Source of the DNA: Mugil cephalus
Lineage: Eukaryota > Chordata > Actinopteri > Mugiliformes > Mugilidae
Reading direction: 5' to 3'
Assembly (NCBI RefSeq): GCF_022458985.1
Contig: NC_061776.1
Location: forward strand, 1,403,575 to 1,467,574
DNA: 64,000 nt
Each line of letters opens with the position of its first letter. Position 1 is the stretch's first letter. Positions 21,668-32,235 of this stretch are shown piece by piece. The position numbers were made by a program, and so were the translations under genes. The notes under the pieces are model-generated. The model did not search any database and had not been told where the DNA came from. It saw only the letters and a program-made list of their open reading frames with translations.

Positions 21668-24600
21668 GAATGACTCTGTGGGACCAGAATGACCTGGAGA
21701 AAGACACAAGGGAAAGACCCAGCCCTAACAGTGACTTTGAGATAGTTGCATCTGAGTCTATTGAGGATAAATTATCAGCACTAAATGTTGAAGCGTCTCT
21801 GAAAGCAAGTTTCTTGTGTGGTTTGGTAAAAGTTGGAGGATCAGCCAAATACCTGAATGATCAGAAGACCTCTAAAAAACAGGCCAGAATGACACTGAAG
21901 TACAAAACTACCACAAAGTTCCAGGAACTGTCAATGAATCATCTTGGAAGAGGAAATGTGAAACATCCATACGTTTTTGAACAAGGTTTAGCAACTCATG
22001 TAGTCACAGGTATTCTTTATGGGGCACAAGCCTTCTTTGTGTTTGACCGTGAAGTTTCTGAAAAAGAAAATAATCAAGATATTCAGGGCAGCTTGAAAGT
22101 GATGATCAACAAGATACCCACCATTTCTATAGAGGGTGATGGTTCCCTGAAAATGGAAGATAAGGACAAAGCAAATGTTGAGAAATTCTCATGCAAATTT
22201 CTTGGAGACTTTTCTCTAACAAAAAATCCAGTGTCCTATTCGGATGCTGTTGAGGTTTACCAAAGCCTGCCAAAACTACTAGGAACCAATGGAGAAAATG
22301 CCGTACCAATGAAGGTCTGGCTGTTACCACTGACAGCTTTAGATTCTACTGCAGCTAAACTGGTCCGTCAGATAAGTATCGGATTAGTTCACCAAGCACA
22401 GAAACTCCTGGAGGATTTCATGGAGCTGGAAATCAGGTGCAATGATACATTGAGTACCACCACTGCACAGCAGTTCCCACAAGTCTGTAAAAAGATTAAA
22501 AGGTTCAAAGAAATGTGCTGTGAGTTCAAGCTGGAATTCCAACAAACTTTGGCAAAGAAGCTTCCCTCGATCCGAGGAGGAGGAGAAGAGGAGTCTGAGC
22601 TGGCAGACGTGCTGAAGAAGAAACTTGCTTCACCTTTCAACATTGAAGCCCTGAATGAGTGGATGGACTGTAAAGAAAGAGAAATCAGCATCTTAAAATC
22701 TTTCACCAACAAGATGAAAAACACCAAGATCGTTTCTTCCAATAATGTTCTACAGGAGGAAGTTCTTAGTGCAGAACATGCTGTGTGTTTTGTCTTCACC
22801 TCCCTGGGAAGTCCTGAACCATACCTCTCAGTTTTATCAAACTACTTAACGGGATCAAACCAACCACACATTTATGATATAGAGAAGGAACAATGGTTCC
22901 TTTCAAAGGAAGTAGCAGATGAAATGCGGACGAAGGTAAAACTCTTCAGTGAATTTGCAGAGGCTAACGAGGAGAATGATAATGTGAAGTTCCTGACAGT
23001 GGGTTTAACCAATGAGAGACAGAAAGGTTCAAGCATCTACCTTTATGGAGAAGACTTTACTGTCACTGAGAACTTTGAGCCGCCTTCAAAGCCTGAAACT
23101 GTGACAGCAGGAGACATCAACCACAACAGTGTGACCCTGAAGATTTCTCCTCCCAGATATGGAGCCGAGAACATCACCTCCTACTCTGTTGAGTTCTGTG
23201 TCCGTGGAGAAGATGAATGGAAACAGGAGAGTCAATCAATAGCTGAAGAAGTCACAGTGAGGGATCTGAAGCCAAACACAGAGTATGTGTTCAGGTGTAG
23301 AGCAGTGACCTCAGCAGGTGTTGGACCAGTCAGTGTAGTCAGTGATTTCATTAAAACGTTACCCTGCAGTCCTCCTGAAAAACCTCAGCTTGAACCAACC
23401 TCCTCTGAGATATCAGTTAGCTGGGAGAGACCTGCTGAGCTCGGACAGGATGTCCAGATATTGAGCTACATTGTGGAGTACGCACAAACAGATAACAGCT
23501 CAAAAGTGGAAGATGTCCAGTGGGAGCAAACAATATCAAGAGGTGAAAAGGCAGTCCTCTCTGGGCTTCAGTCAGAGACAGAATATGCAGTCAGAGTCAG
23601 ATGTGATTGTGGTGTAGCTGGTAGGAGCAAGGAAAGTATCACTGTTAGTGTCTGGACAACAAAGTGTGAATTTGCACGTGTTGCTGAATATCTCAAACAC
23701 ATCAGCAAGGTTATAAACTCAGATGTCCCCTCAGTTTACAAACTGCCTCTGGAAGTCGATGATATGGATATAGATGGCTGCCGGGGGTACAAGCTTGGTA
23801 AAGAAAGCATGAGACAGAACCGCACTATTATGCTTCTTGGAGCCACCGGATCAGGAAAGTCCACTCTCATCAATGGAATGATCAACTATGTTGCTGGTGT
23901 TGAATGGAAAGATAGTTTCAGGTTTAAGTTAGTTGTTGAGGATCAGTCATTATCTCAGGTTCACAGTCAGACCTCTGAAGTCACTGTGTACAGAATCAAC
24001 CACCAGGAGGGGTTTAACATCCCCTACTCTCTGACTATTGTGGACACTCCAGGTTTTGGAGACACCAGAGGAATAACAAGAGACAAGGAGATCACTGAAC
24101 AAATCCGAAGGCTTTTTACTTCTGTTGATGGAGTTAGTGAGATAGATGAAGTATGCTTTGTTACTCAGGCCGCTCTTGTACGACTCACACCAACACAGAA
24201 GTATGTGTTTGACTCGGTGCTCTCAATCTTTGGCAAAGATGTGGCAGAAAACATTCAGATGCTGGTGACTTTTGCTGATGGCAAGCAGCCACCGGTTCTC
24301 GAGGCAGTAAATGCCTCCGGGGTCCCATGTCCAAAAAATGAGCTGGGGCTCCCAGTCCACTTTAAGTTCAACAACTCTGCATTATTTGCAAACAACAGTG
24401 GCAAGAGTATCAACCCCCAAGATGAAGATTCTGACGAGGATAATGACGGCTTTGATGAAATGTTTTGGAAGATGGGGGCCAAAAGTATGCAGAAGTTCTT
24501 CACTGCTTTGGGTACGATGACGACCAAAAGCTTGTTAATGACTCAAGAGGTTTTAAAAGAACGAAAGCAGCTGGAAGCAGCCATTGAAGGTTTGCAACCA

Positions 24601-25362
24601 CAAATTAGAGTTGGACTAGCCAAACTTGGTGAAATTAAGGCAACGCAAGAAAAGGTCAAAGATCATGAAACAATCATGACTTCAAATGAGAACTTTGAGA
24701 TTGAGATTGAAGTTACTAAGCCAGTCCAAAGACAGCTCACAGAGAAAGGGGTCTATATTACTAACTGTCAGAAATGTTCTATAACATGCCACTACCCATG
24801 TGCAATAGCAGATGATAATGAGAAACGAGGCTGTGCATCAATGGATAGGACAGGGATGTGCACAGTCTGCCCTGGAAAATGCGTTTGGAGTGTTCATTTC
24901 AACCAGACATACAAATGGGAGTATGTTCCAGTAAAAGAGAAGCAGACACTGCAAGAGCTAAAGCAAAAGTATGAAAAAGCTACAAAAGATAAGATGACGA
25001 TTCAGAAACTGATTGAGAGCCAAGAGAACGAGATTGTTCAGCTTCAAGACATGATGCTGTCCTTAATAGAGCAGTCAGCTCATAGTATAACTCGCCTGCA
25101 AGAGATCGCCCTGAGGCCAAACCCTCTGACCACTCCAGAGTACATCGAACAGCTGATAGAAGGAGAGAAATCAGAAGCCAAACCTGGTTTCAAGGCTCGA
25201 GTTCAGTCTTTGGAGGCAATGAAGGAGAGGGCAAAGATCATCTCCAAGGTAGCCCGAAAAGAAGAGCTGACAAAAACAGACGAAGAATTGTCTCAGCAAA
25301 GACAGCAGAGGAAAGAAAAGAAAAGCCTGACCCAGAAATTTTTTAATTTTTTGGGAATTTAG
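21668..25362 (+). CDS. SNTX-FN3-GTPase fusion protein, main exon
   Basis: One exon after a cttgcag acceptor encodes about 1,230 residues (numbered here from 21,646). Residues 9-250 match the perforin-like (MACPF/CDC-type) part of stonustoxin-family proteins, with HVVTGILYGAQAFFVF. Residues 240-360 form the helical region that follows in that family and 370-475 the thioredoxin-like region. The usual PRY-SPRY end is replaced by two fibronectin III domains (482-572, 576-672) and a GTPase. Walker A is GATGSGKST (732-740), the G3 motif DTPGFGDT (800-807), and TFADGK (875-880) is the likely base-recognition motif. An acidic linker, a ten-cysteine region (1041-1079, ending CPGKCVW) and coiled coils (964-1010, 1095-1150) follow. 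The GTPase is closest in type to AIG1/GIMAP and septin-like families. There is no signal peptide or membrane segment, so a cytosolic protein is likely. Membrane attack controlled by GTP is inference. Confidence 0.9.
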
Positions 25363-25790
25363 GAAAACTTATTATAAGATCTACAGACCTTGTTAGGAGC
25401 AATGAGAGGCCTTTACAGCACAACTCAAAACAGCAGAATTTAGAAAGTGACAGAAAATGTCACTGAAATTATTACATTTAAACTTGATTATTAGGTAGAA
25501 CATAGTGATTGAAACTGAAGCTTTTCTGTGTGATATATTCTATGACAGAGATTAAATGATAGATTATTAGTATTATGTTGCATGTTTTTCCATTTATGCT
25601 TTGTAGCTTCTCTCTGAAATTATAACTGCAGGTGATGTAATTAATACTTGCTGTTTTTGGAAATAGCTGAAATGATAACTTGATTAACAATGTAGTAGAA
25701 AAGAAATGAACTTAAATTAACTGATTGTTGAAGTTGTTTTAATTTGTTAAATTGTGAAACAAAATGTCATTAAAGTTTGATGGAGTCAAA
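25363..25790 (+). other. 3' untranslated region with ATTAAA signal
   Basis: AT-rich DNA after the stop with an ATTAAA polyadenylation signal at 25,769-25,774. The part at about 25,390-25,690 is repeated at 51,735-51,950 where no coding exon precedes it. The following DNA to 26,390 is AT-rich with nothing recognised. Confidence 0.6.
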
Positions 25791-26391
25791 TTCTGTTCCA
25801 CCTTCATTATTTACAACATGATGTGACATAACTTTAGCAGTTGATTTGTTATTCTCATAATTGTCAAGACTAAATGAATTAATTTGTTTTGTGTGTTTAA
25901 TGAGCTACAGAGATTACGGGTTCATGCTTCTAATTCTTTGCAAGAACCCCTTAATGTATGTTTTCATCTATTGCTCTCCACAGAACTGAGAATACTTCTG
26001 GTGGTTTTACTTCTAAACTCCTATTTCTACACTCGCAACAGTTCATAAGTAACTCTTTGTGTTGCTGAAGTCTTTCCACAGCCTCTGTAAACTGGAGTGA
26101 GACGTCTGAATGGACTATTATGATTCTTTATGTATAGAACAGGCATCTCATTATGTTAATTAGGAACTCACACTTTAATGACCATGACACTCATTTATTT
26201 GCAGATGCTTGTTGATTATGGTTTCTACATAGAATAATTAGAGAGAAACAGACTGAAATGAATGATTTATGCATAATTATTAAACAGTGAACATACTGTA
26301 TATAATAGAAATATGAACATAATGACACATTCCTGATACACAAAGTAGGCTGATAAGCCTCTAACAAATGACACTAACGGATAGCAAGGAT

Positions 26392-27010
26392 AAGGCTTCT
26401 CACCTGTGTGATCTCTTACATGGACGGAGGCAAGAAAACAGCCTCACATCCACAGATCGTCATGTCTTGTTATTGATATTCATCAGTATTTGATGAATGT
26501 TGGAATATTACCCGTCACATGTTTCTCAGCTGTGTGGTTTCTCATGTGCCTTTTTGTGTTGAACGTTAGTAAATTGTTTCCCACAGACGATCAAAGGTGA
26601 AGCTCCTCAGTTGTGTGGATTCTTCTGTGATATTTGATGAACGTTATCGTTTATTGTAGTTTTGTCTCTTACATACATTCAGTTTGAACACTGACGTTCT
26701 TTTTTGTTCTGGTTCAGAGTCGTTCCTCTAAAAGATAAATGGACCTGCAGGAATGAGGTTTCTCGTCTGTGTGGGATTTTACGTGGAAATAGAAATGACT
26801 GACTGAAACTTTTCCCACATCTTTCTCCAGAGTACAGTCTCTCACTTTTGTGTGTTGTCATGTTGTTTTAGTTCTGCTGAATATTTAAATGTTTTGCTCA
26901 CATTGAAGAGTCTGTCAGTCTTTTCCCACAGATGTTACAAAGGTAGAGCTTCTCAACTTGATTCTGTTTGACACTTTTCCTACGAGCACCACAGAAATAT
27001 GTTTTCTCAC
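26392..27010 (-). pseudogene. C2H2 zinc-finger gene relic
   Basis: On the minus strand several decayed Cys2His2 finger units can be read in different frames. Examples are VHVRDHTGEKPYP near 26,430-26,390, TKRHMRNHTAEKHV near 26,565-26,515, HRRIHTTEELHL near 26,630-26,595, and ERCGKSFSQSFLF with a preceding HKSERLY at 26,861-26,679. Linkers of the HTGEKP type are visible, but frames shift between fingers and Cys or His residues are lost. A near-identical relic is at 52,289-52,970, so the decay preceded or accompanied the segmental duplication. Confidence 0.65.
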
Positions 27011-28320
27011 GTGTTTGCCGTCTCTTAAATATCTGAAAAATCTGAATAAGTGAATACTGAAGGGTAACATTTCTGTTTTGTGTGTCTGATTGAATTCTCT
27101 TTATCTACTTCCAGAAGTTGTGTGATAATCTGCGCTTTGAATATTTTCATGTAGAAACCTCAGAAGGACCCGTAACCTTAAATGATGTGAATCAGAAGAG
27201 AACGAGTCAGTTTAAGGTTTGATGTGAAAGAAGACAGAAACTTAAGACATTTTATGGTGAAGCTTTTAATTCCCTTCATTGACAGATGCCTTTTAAACTC
27301 CTGTGAACATGAAAGAAACAAACTCTCTCCCTTTTGCTCTTCTACACAGTTTTACACATTTTCCCACTCTGACAGTTTTTGAACATGAAAGCTGAGGCGA
27401 TCTTCACAACAAACGCACACAAATGAAACAGCGTAGTACACACAAGTACACACAGTGTAACACTGTACATGAAGGACACACAGTGAGCGACAACCTGTGA
27501 GGCAAACCTTGTTATTTGACCTAAACGTCAGAGCCACAGTGACAAAGATCCGACTGTAACAAAGACCAACACACTCTTTAAATACGTTTCCTCTTGAGCT
27601 GCCACAGTAATAATCAAATAATGAAAAATAAAAAATATTAAAAACAAAAGCTGCTGCAGTTTCTTTTTTTTTTTCCGTTTCACATGTAACAGAGGTCGGA
27701 GGTAGTGGTGCTGCTGAGGGCCCACGTTAGAGTTCAGCTCCATGGACTGTCAGACAGAGCAGAATGAAGCCTCTCACTGGGAGCTGTGGCTCGTTTGTAG
27801 TCATGGAAAAAGCAAGAAGTTTGACTTAACTAGAAACCGGAGCAGCCAGAGTTTCACATTGATGATGAACTATTTATTTTTTCCTGTGGCGTGTTTCGCC
27901 CCATATATCGGGTGATAAATAAACAGTTCATTTATCAAACAGAAAAACAAAACGGACATTTCTGAAGTCTCTGACCACTAATATTAATGATATAAAATTG
28001 TTTTAATTGTGTAAACTGTCACTAGCTAGCATGCTGGTACCAAGGGGACGGCCGTGGTTTTCTTTTTATTATTCAGATTGTTCCTGTTTGTCATTAGCTA
28101 AGACATTCTTGTGTGTCAGTAACAAACTCTAATCTCTGAACTTCCAGTAATAATTGTTCTCAGGTCCAACATCTGTGTTACATCATTACAGCCGATGCTG
28201 TGCTGCCACCCTGTGGACCAAGAACAAACTGCTGTATTCTGTCACATGGCTGATTCATGTGTTTAAACTAGAGGATTTACAAAATAACTTCACAACTTCA
28301 CAATTTTCACAATTTTCCCT
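27011..28320. repeat. Duplicated intergenic DNA (copy near 52,970-54,500)
   Basis: This stretch matches 52,970-54,500 on the same strand with few changes, apart from an extra piece in the second copy around 54,150-54,430. It has no convincing coding frame. It joins the zinc-finger relic to the GTPase gene in both units. Confidence 0.7.
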
Positions 28321-28807
28321 TTAAAACAAAAAGACAAGAGATAAAATAAAAAAAAGAATTAAAACCTTTATTCCTCAGAGTTCAGTTGAAGCCAGTTTAT
28401 TAAACACAGGTTAATCTCGTTTGATTTAATTCACACCAGTAGAATTTCTGTCATCAGTCATGATTTACTCTCTTCCTGTTGTTCAGATAGAAACAACTTT
28501 AACACAATCACAAAAGCAAACTGTGATATCTCTGTATTAAAGACACTTAGTAATTGAGATCATAAAACATCTGTTTATCAGAGAGAAAACTGTCAATCAC
28601 AAAGAAAATAATACATAATAATCAATATATGGTCTCTGTATCTCCAACACTCAGTCATGATTAAACTACTACAAAGTAAAAACTAGAGAAATGACTATGT
28701 TGGTGTAGCTACTATGTTAGTCATCATCTACCTACTAAACACTATTAATCCCACAGAGCAGCATTAACCAACACAAGAAGAGTCCAGAGAAGAGAAGAGC
28801 AGAGCTA

Positions 28808-28811
28808 AGAG

Positions 28812-28857
<46 letters not shown>

Positions 28858-28883
28858 ACATCATCATCAACATCATCATCATC

Positions 28884-28915
<32 letters not shown>
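28808..28915 (+). repeat. ATC trinucleotide microsatellite
   Basis: About 35 ATC/ATCATC units with a few interruptions lie just downstream of the 3' end of the minus-strand GTPase gene. The matching place in the second unit (near 54,900) lacks the expansion. A poly-methionine frame on the minus strand is a by-product. Confidence 0.9.
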
Positions 28916-28916
<1 letters not shown>

Positions 28917-29040
28917 AAAAAATCATCATCATTAAAGAAAATTAAAGCTGAAAATATTCTCACAGAAAAAAAAAGTACTAATGAATTATGTTTCACATCT
29001 TTTCTTGTGTTTTAAAAGCCACAGGACATCATGTACTCGA

Positions 29041-31605
29041 CTACTTGAATAAAACTCCAGTCACATCTTGAACTAAATCAGAACTGAGCTCAGTCTCTGA
29101 ATCAGACTGTTCCTCGTCTTGGTCTCCCTCAGACTGTTCCTCATCTTGGTCTCCCTCAGTCTGTTCCTCATCTTGGTCTCCCTCAGACTGTTCCTTGTCT
29201 TGGTCTCCCTCAAACTGTTCCTCGTCTTGGTCTCCCTCAGACTGTTCCTCGTCTTGGTCTCCCTCAGACTGTTCCTCGTCTTGGTCTCCCTCAGTCTGTT
29301 CCTCGTCTTGGTCTCCCTCAGTCTGTTCCTCGTCTTGGTCTCCCTCAGACTGTTCCTCATCTTGGTCTCCCTCAGACTGTTCCTCATCTTGGTCTCCCTC
29401 AGACTGTTCCTCGTCTTGGTCTCCCTCAGACTGTTCCTCGTCTTGGTCTCCCTCAGACTGTTCCTCGTCTTGGTCTCCCTCAAACTGTTCCTCGTTTTGG
29501 TCTCCCTCAGACTGTTCCTCGTCTTGGTCTCCCTCAGACTGTTCCTCGTCTTGGTCTCCCTCAGACTGTTCCTCGTCTTGGTCTCCCTCAGACTGTTCCT
29601 CGTCTTGGTCTCCCTCAAACTGTTCCTCATCTTGGTCTCCCTCAGTCTGTTCCTTGTCTTGGTCTCCCTCAGTCTGTTCCTTGTCTTGGTCTCCCTCAGT
29701 CTGTTCCTTGTCTTGGTCTCTGTTGGTCTTTTCCTCTTGGTTTCTATCAGTACCTGACTTGTCTTGGTCTTTAATGTCACTGCAGTTATCGTCCTTGTCT
29801 TGGTCTTTGTTGGTTTTAGTCTCAGTGTCATGTTTGTCCTGTTGATCTTGATTACTCTGCTGAGAACTGAGAAGATTCTCTCCTTTCTCTACTTTAGCCA
29901 TGAACTCTGCTTTTTGTTTCATCTTCATCAGAGACTCAACTCGTTTCTTCCAGCCTGGTTTGGCCTCAGCTTTCTCTCCTTCAATCAACATGTCAATGTA
30001 CTCTGGAGTGGACAGAGGGTTTGGTTTCAGTGCTATCTCTTTCAGTCTGTTCAGACATCTAGTAGATTCCTTTATCAGATTCACCACCTCACCCTGGATA
30101 CGATCATATTCATCCTTCAGTTTATCAATCAATGTCTGAACATCTGTCTTACCACCTTTGGCTTTAAGATATTTTTCCTTCAGCTCTTTCACAGTTTGTT
30201 TTTCTTTAACTTCTTGATACTCCCATCTGTACTTCTGATTAAAATGTACTTTCCAGTAACATTTGCCTGGACACTGTTTACAGTATCCATTTGATCCCAT
30301 TGCCCAGCAGCGAGCTTTATCTCTATCATCTGGTAAACCACAAGGGTAGTGACAGGTGAAATGACATTGTTGACAGTTTGTGATGAAGTTTCCAGAACCA
30401 GAAATGTCGTATTGAAAAGGCTTTGTGACAGTCACTTCAAACTCAAAGTTCTCATTTCTGTTGATCTCTGCTTCAAACTCTTTCAGTTTTTCTTTTGTCT
30501 CTTTCATTTCCTCCATCTTGGCTAAACCAACTTTAACCTTTACCTGCAAATTTTCGACTGAAATCTCGAGCTGTTGTCTCTCTCTGAGGACCTCCTTTGT
30601 CAGTGTCAAACTTTTAGTTTCTACTTTATTCAAAGCACCAAAAAACGTTGTCATGCTTTTTGTCCCCATGACCCAAAACATCTGATCAAATCCTCCATCA
30701 TCATCATCTTCGTTATGTCCACTGTGAGCTGCAGGTTTGTTGTCTGCAAACAAGGCTGAATTATTGAATTTGAAGTGAAGTGGCAGCCCCTTCTTAGTTT
30801 TAGGACATGGAACACCTGCAGCATTGATCGCCTCTAGAACTGGAGGCTTTTGACCGTCTGCAAATGTGACCAGAACTCTGATGTTTTCTGCCACATCTTT
30901 GCCAAAGATTGAGAGAACTGAGTCAAACACATATTTCTGTGTTGGTGTGAGTCGTGCTAAAGCAGCCTGAACTACAACACACACTGCATCAATTTCAGTG
31001 ACACCATGTCCAGAAGAGAATAGTTTACGTATTTGCTCGGTGATCTTTCTGTCGCTTTCTATTCCTCTGGTGTCTCCAAAACCTGGAGTGTCCACAATGG
31101 TCAGAGAGTAGGGGATGTTAAACCCCTCCTGGTGGTTGATTTTGTACACAGTGACTTCAGATGTCTGACTGTGAGCCTGAGATAGTGACTGATCCTCATG
31201 AACTAACTTAAACCTAAATGAGTCCTCCCATTTAACATCTAGAATGTAGTTGATCATCCCATTGATGAGAGTTGACTTCCCAGCACCAGTTGCTCCAAGG
31301 ACCATTATGGTACGACTTTGTTTTGGGACATCTTCCCCAAAACTGAACCATCTGCAACCATCTACACTGGTTCGTTGTTCTTTCAGGGGAATGTTATAAA
31401 CAGAGAGAGGTCCTTCCTCAGATTTCATCAGAATGCTTTTTGCTTTAACAGAATCAGCAATTCTTTTACTGACCTCAAGCTTCTCTGACTCACTGTCATT
31501 TGGTTGTGAATCAAAAGAAGTCTCAGTTGGCTCTGTTTTTACAGGAACATTTGATCTTGATAACACTGATGTTACTGAACTCCAAAATGACAGAAATTTT
31601 TTCAT
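29041..31605 (-). CDS. GTPase with cysteine-rich tail and acidic nine-residue repeats
   Basis: A single 854-codon frame starts at 31,605 with a good start context (A at -3). Residues 1-42 are unlike the paralogues. From residue 43 it follows the GTPase of the 57 kb gene, with Walker A GATGAGKST (104-112), G3 DTPGFGDT (172-179) and TFADGQ (248-253). An acidic linker with DDDGGFDQMFW (301-311), a coiled coil (330-385), the cysteine-rich region (411-449, ending CPGKCYW) and a helical region (465-575) follow. Residues 590-628 are charged, and 629-835 are 23 copies of a nine-residue GDQDEEQSE unit. There is no SNTX or fibronectin part. Its cytosolic role is probably nucleotide-dependent assembly, as for AIG1/septin-like GTPases. 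The frame is fully open, so the gene looks functional. Confidence 0.85.
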   Translation of the reverse strand: MKKFLSFWSSVTSVLSRSNVPVKTEPTETSFDSQPNDSESEKLEVSKRIADSVKAKSILMKSEEGPLSVYNIPLKEQRTSVDGCRWFSFGEDVPKQSRTIMVLGATGAGKSTLINGMINYILDVKWEDSFRFKLVHEDQSLSQAHSQTSEVTVYKINHQEGFNIPYSLTIVDTPGFGDTRGIESDRKITEQIRKLFSSGHGVTEIDAVCVVVQAALARLTPTQKYVFDSVLSIFGKDVAENIRVLVTFADGQKPPVLEAINAAGVPCPKTKKGLPLHFKFNNSALFADNKPAAHSGHNEDDDDGGFDQMFWVMGTKSMTTFFGALNKVETKSLTLTKEVLRERQQLEISVENLQVKVKVGLAKMEEMKETKEKLKEFEAEINRNENFEFEVTVTKPFQYDISGSGNFITNCQQCHFTCHYPCGLPDDRDKARCWAMGSNGYCKQCPGKCYWKVHFNQKYRWEYQEVKEKQTVKELKEKYLKAKGGKTDVQTLIDKLKDEYDRIQGEVVNLIKESTRCLNRLKEIALKPNPLSTPEYIDMLIEGEKAEAKPGWKKRVESLMKMKQKAEFMAKVEKGENLLSSQQSNQDQQDKHDTETKTNKDQDKDDNCSDIKDQDKSGTDRNQEEKTNRDQDKEQTEGDQDKEQTEGDQDKEQTEGDQDEEQFEGDQDEEQSEGDQDEEQSEGDQDEEQSEGDQDEEQSEGDQNEEQFEGDQDEEQSEGDQDEEQSEGDQDEEQSEGDQDEEQSEGDQDEEQSEGDQDEEQTEGDQDEEQTEGDQDEEQSEGDQDEEQSEGDQDEEQFEGDQDKEQSEGDQDEEQTEGDQDEEQSEGDQDEEQSDSETELSSDLVQDVTGVLFK
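29101..29721 (-). repeat. 27-bp coding minisatellite, 23 units
   Basis: Exactly 621 bases form 23 tandem 27-base units in frame with the GTPase gene. Units vary mainly at one residue (S, T or F in GDQDEEQxE) and at one D/K/N position. The paralogous tail at 54,990-55,240 has only one unit in the same place. Because the unit is a multiple of three with no stop in several frames, long spurious frames are open on both strands. Confidence 0.95.
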
Positions 31606-32092
31606 TGTGGTATAGTTACAAACTTTAACAACACTTTTACAGTTCCAGACAGTTGGTACCAGTAGAGTTGATTCTAATGAGAAGACAAACTCTTCATGGT
31701 CACAGAAGATCTCCCATCCTCATGTGACTGTGGAGTTATTTCTGGTTGGAATCTGTGTGTAGAGAAATACAGATGGTTACAACTAGGGTTCAACCATATG
31801 AACATACACAGTTTTGTCTCATTGCAGTTTGTTTCATCATCATCACATAAATTGGCATTCATTCATGTGGACTGTACTTAAACATGCAGCACCCACCTAG
31901 ACCAGACCCCATAGCGTTGACCTGGCCTCCAAATTCACTAGATCCCAAACTGATTAAGTGTCTGGGATGATACTAAATCAGAGACACAAGACTACCAATA
32001 GCATTGGTGGACAAATAAAGCACTTTACTTTAATGTTAGACAACACTGTGTCTTTTTTTGCCAGTTGGCTTAATTTTTGTCTTCACTTCCTT

Positions 32093-32102
32093 TTTCACTT
32101 TC
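32093..32102 (-). promoter_or_regulatory. ISRE-like site upstream of the GTPase gene
   Basis: The minus strand reads GAAAGTGAAA, followed by AAG, about 490 bases upstream of the start codon at 31,605. This is the same ten-base core as in the SNTX-GTPase promoter. No TATA box or leader exon was clearly recognised between 31,606 and 32,090, so its role is a suggestion only. Confidence 0.4.
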
Positions 32103-32235
32103 AACAATGAATTTGAAATTAAATTTTGGCCAAATTCGACTGAACATGTCATATAAATGTCTGTATCTACAAACCTCCTCAGTTAACCTTTCTGATTCTT
32201 TATTGATCCAATTCAATGAATTTTAAAATCAGGGG

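Noticed and set aside
28805..28996. Poly-methionine ORF on the minus strand
   Set aside because: It is the ATC microsatellite read in one frame.
29101..29721. CRISPR-like array of regular repeats
   Set aside because: Units are contiguous 27-base repeats without unique spacers, lie inside a eukaryotic coding frame, and vary by codon changes.
29073..29845. Long Arg/Thr-, Leu/Val- and Ser/Trp-rich frames across the 27-base repeat
   Set aside because: They are shadows of the coding minisatellite; only the acidic frame continues a recognisable protein.
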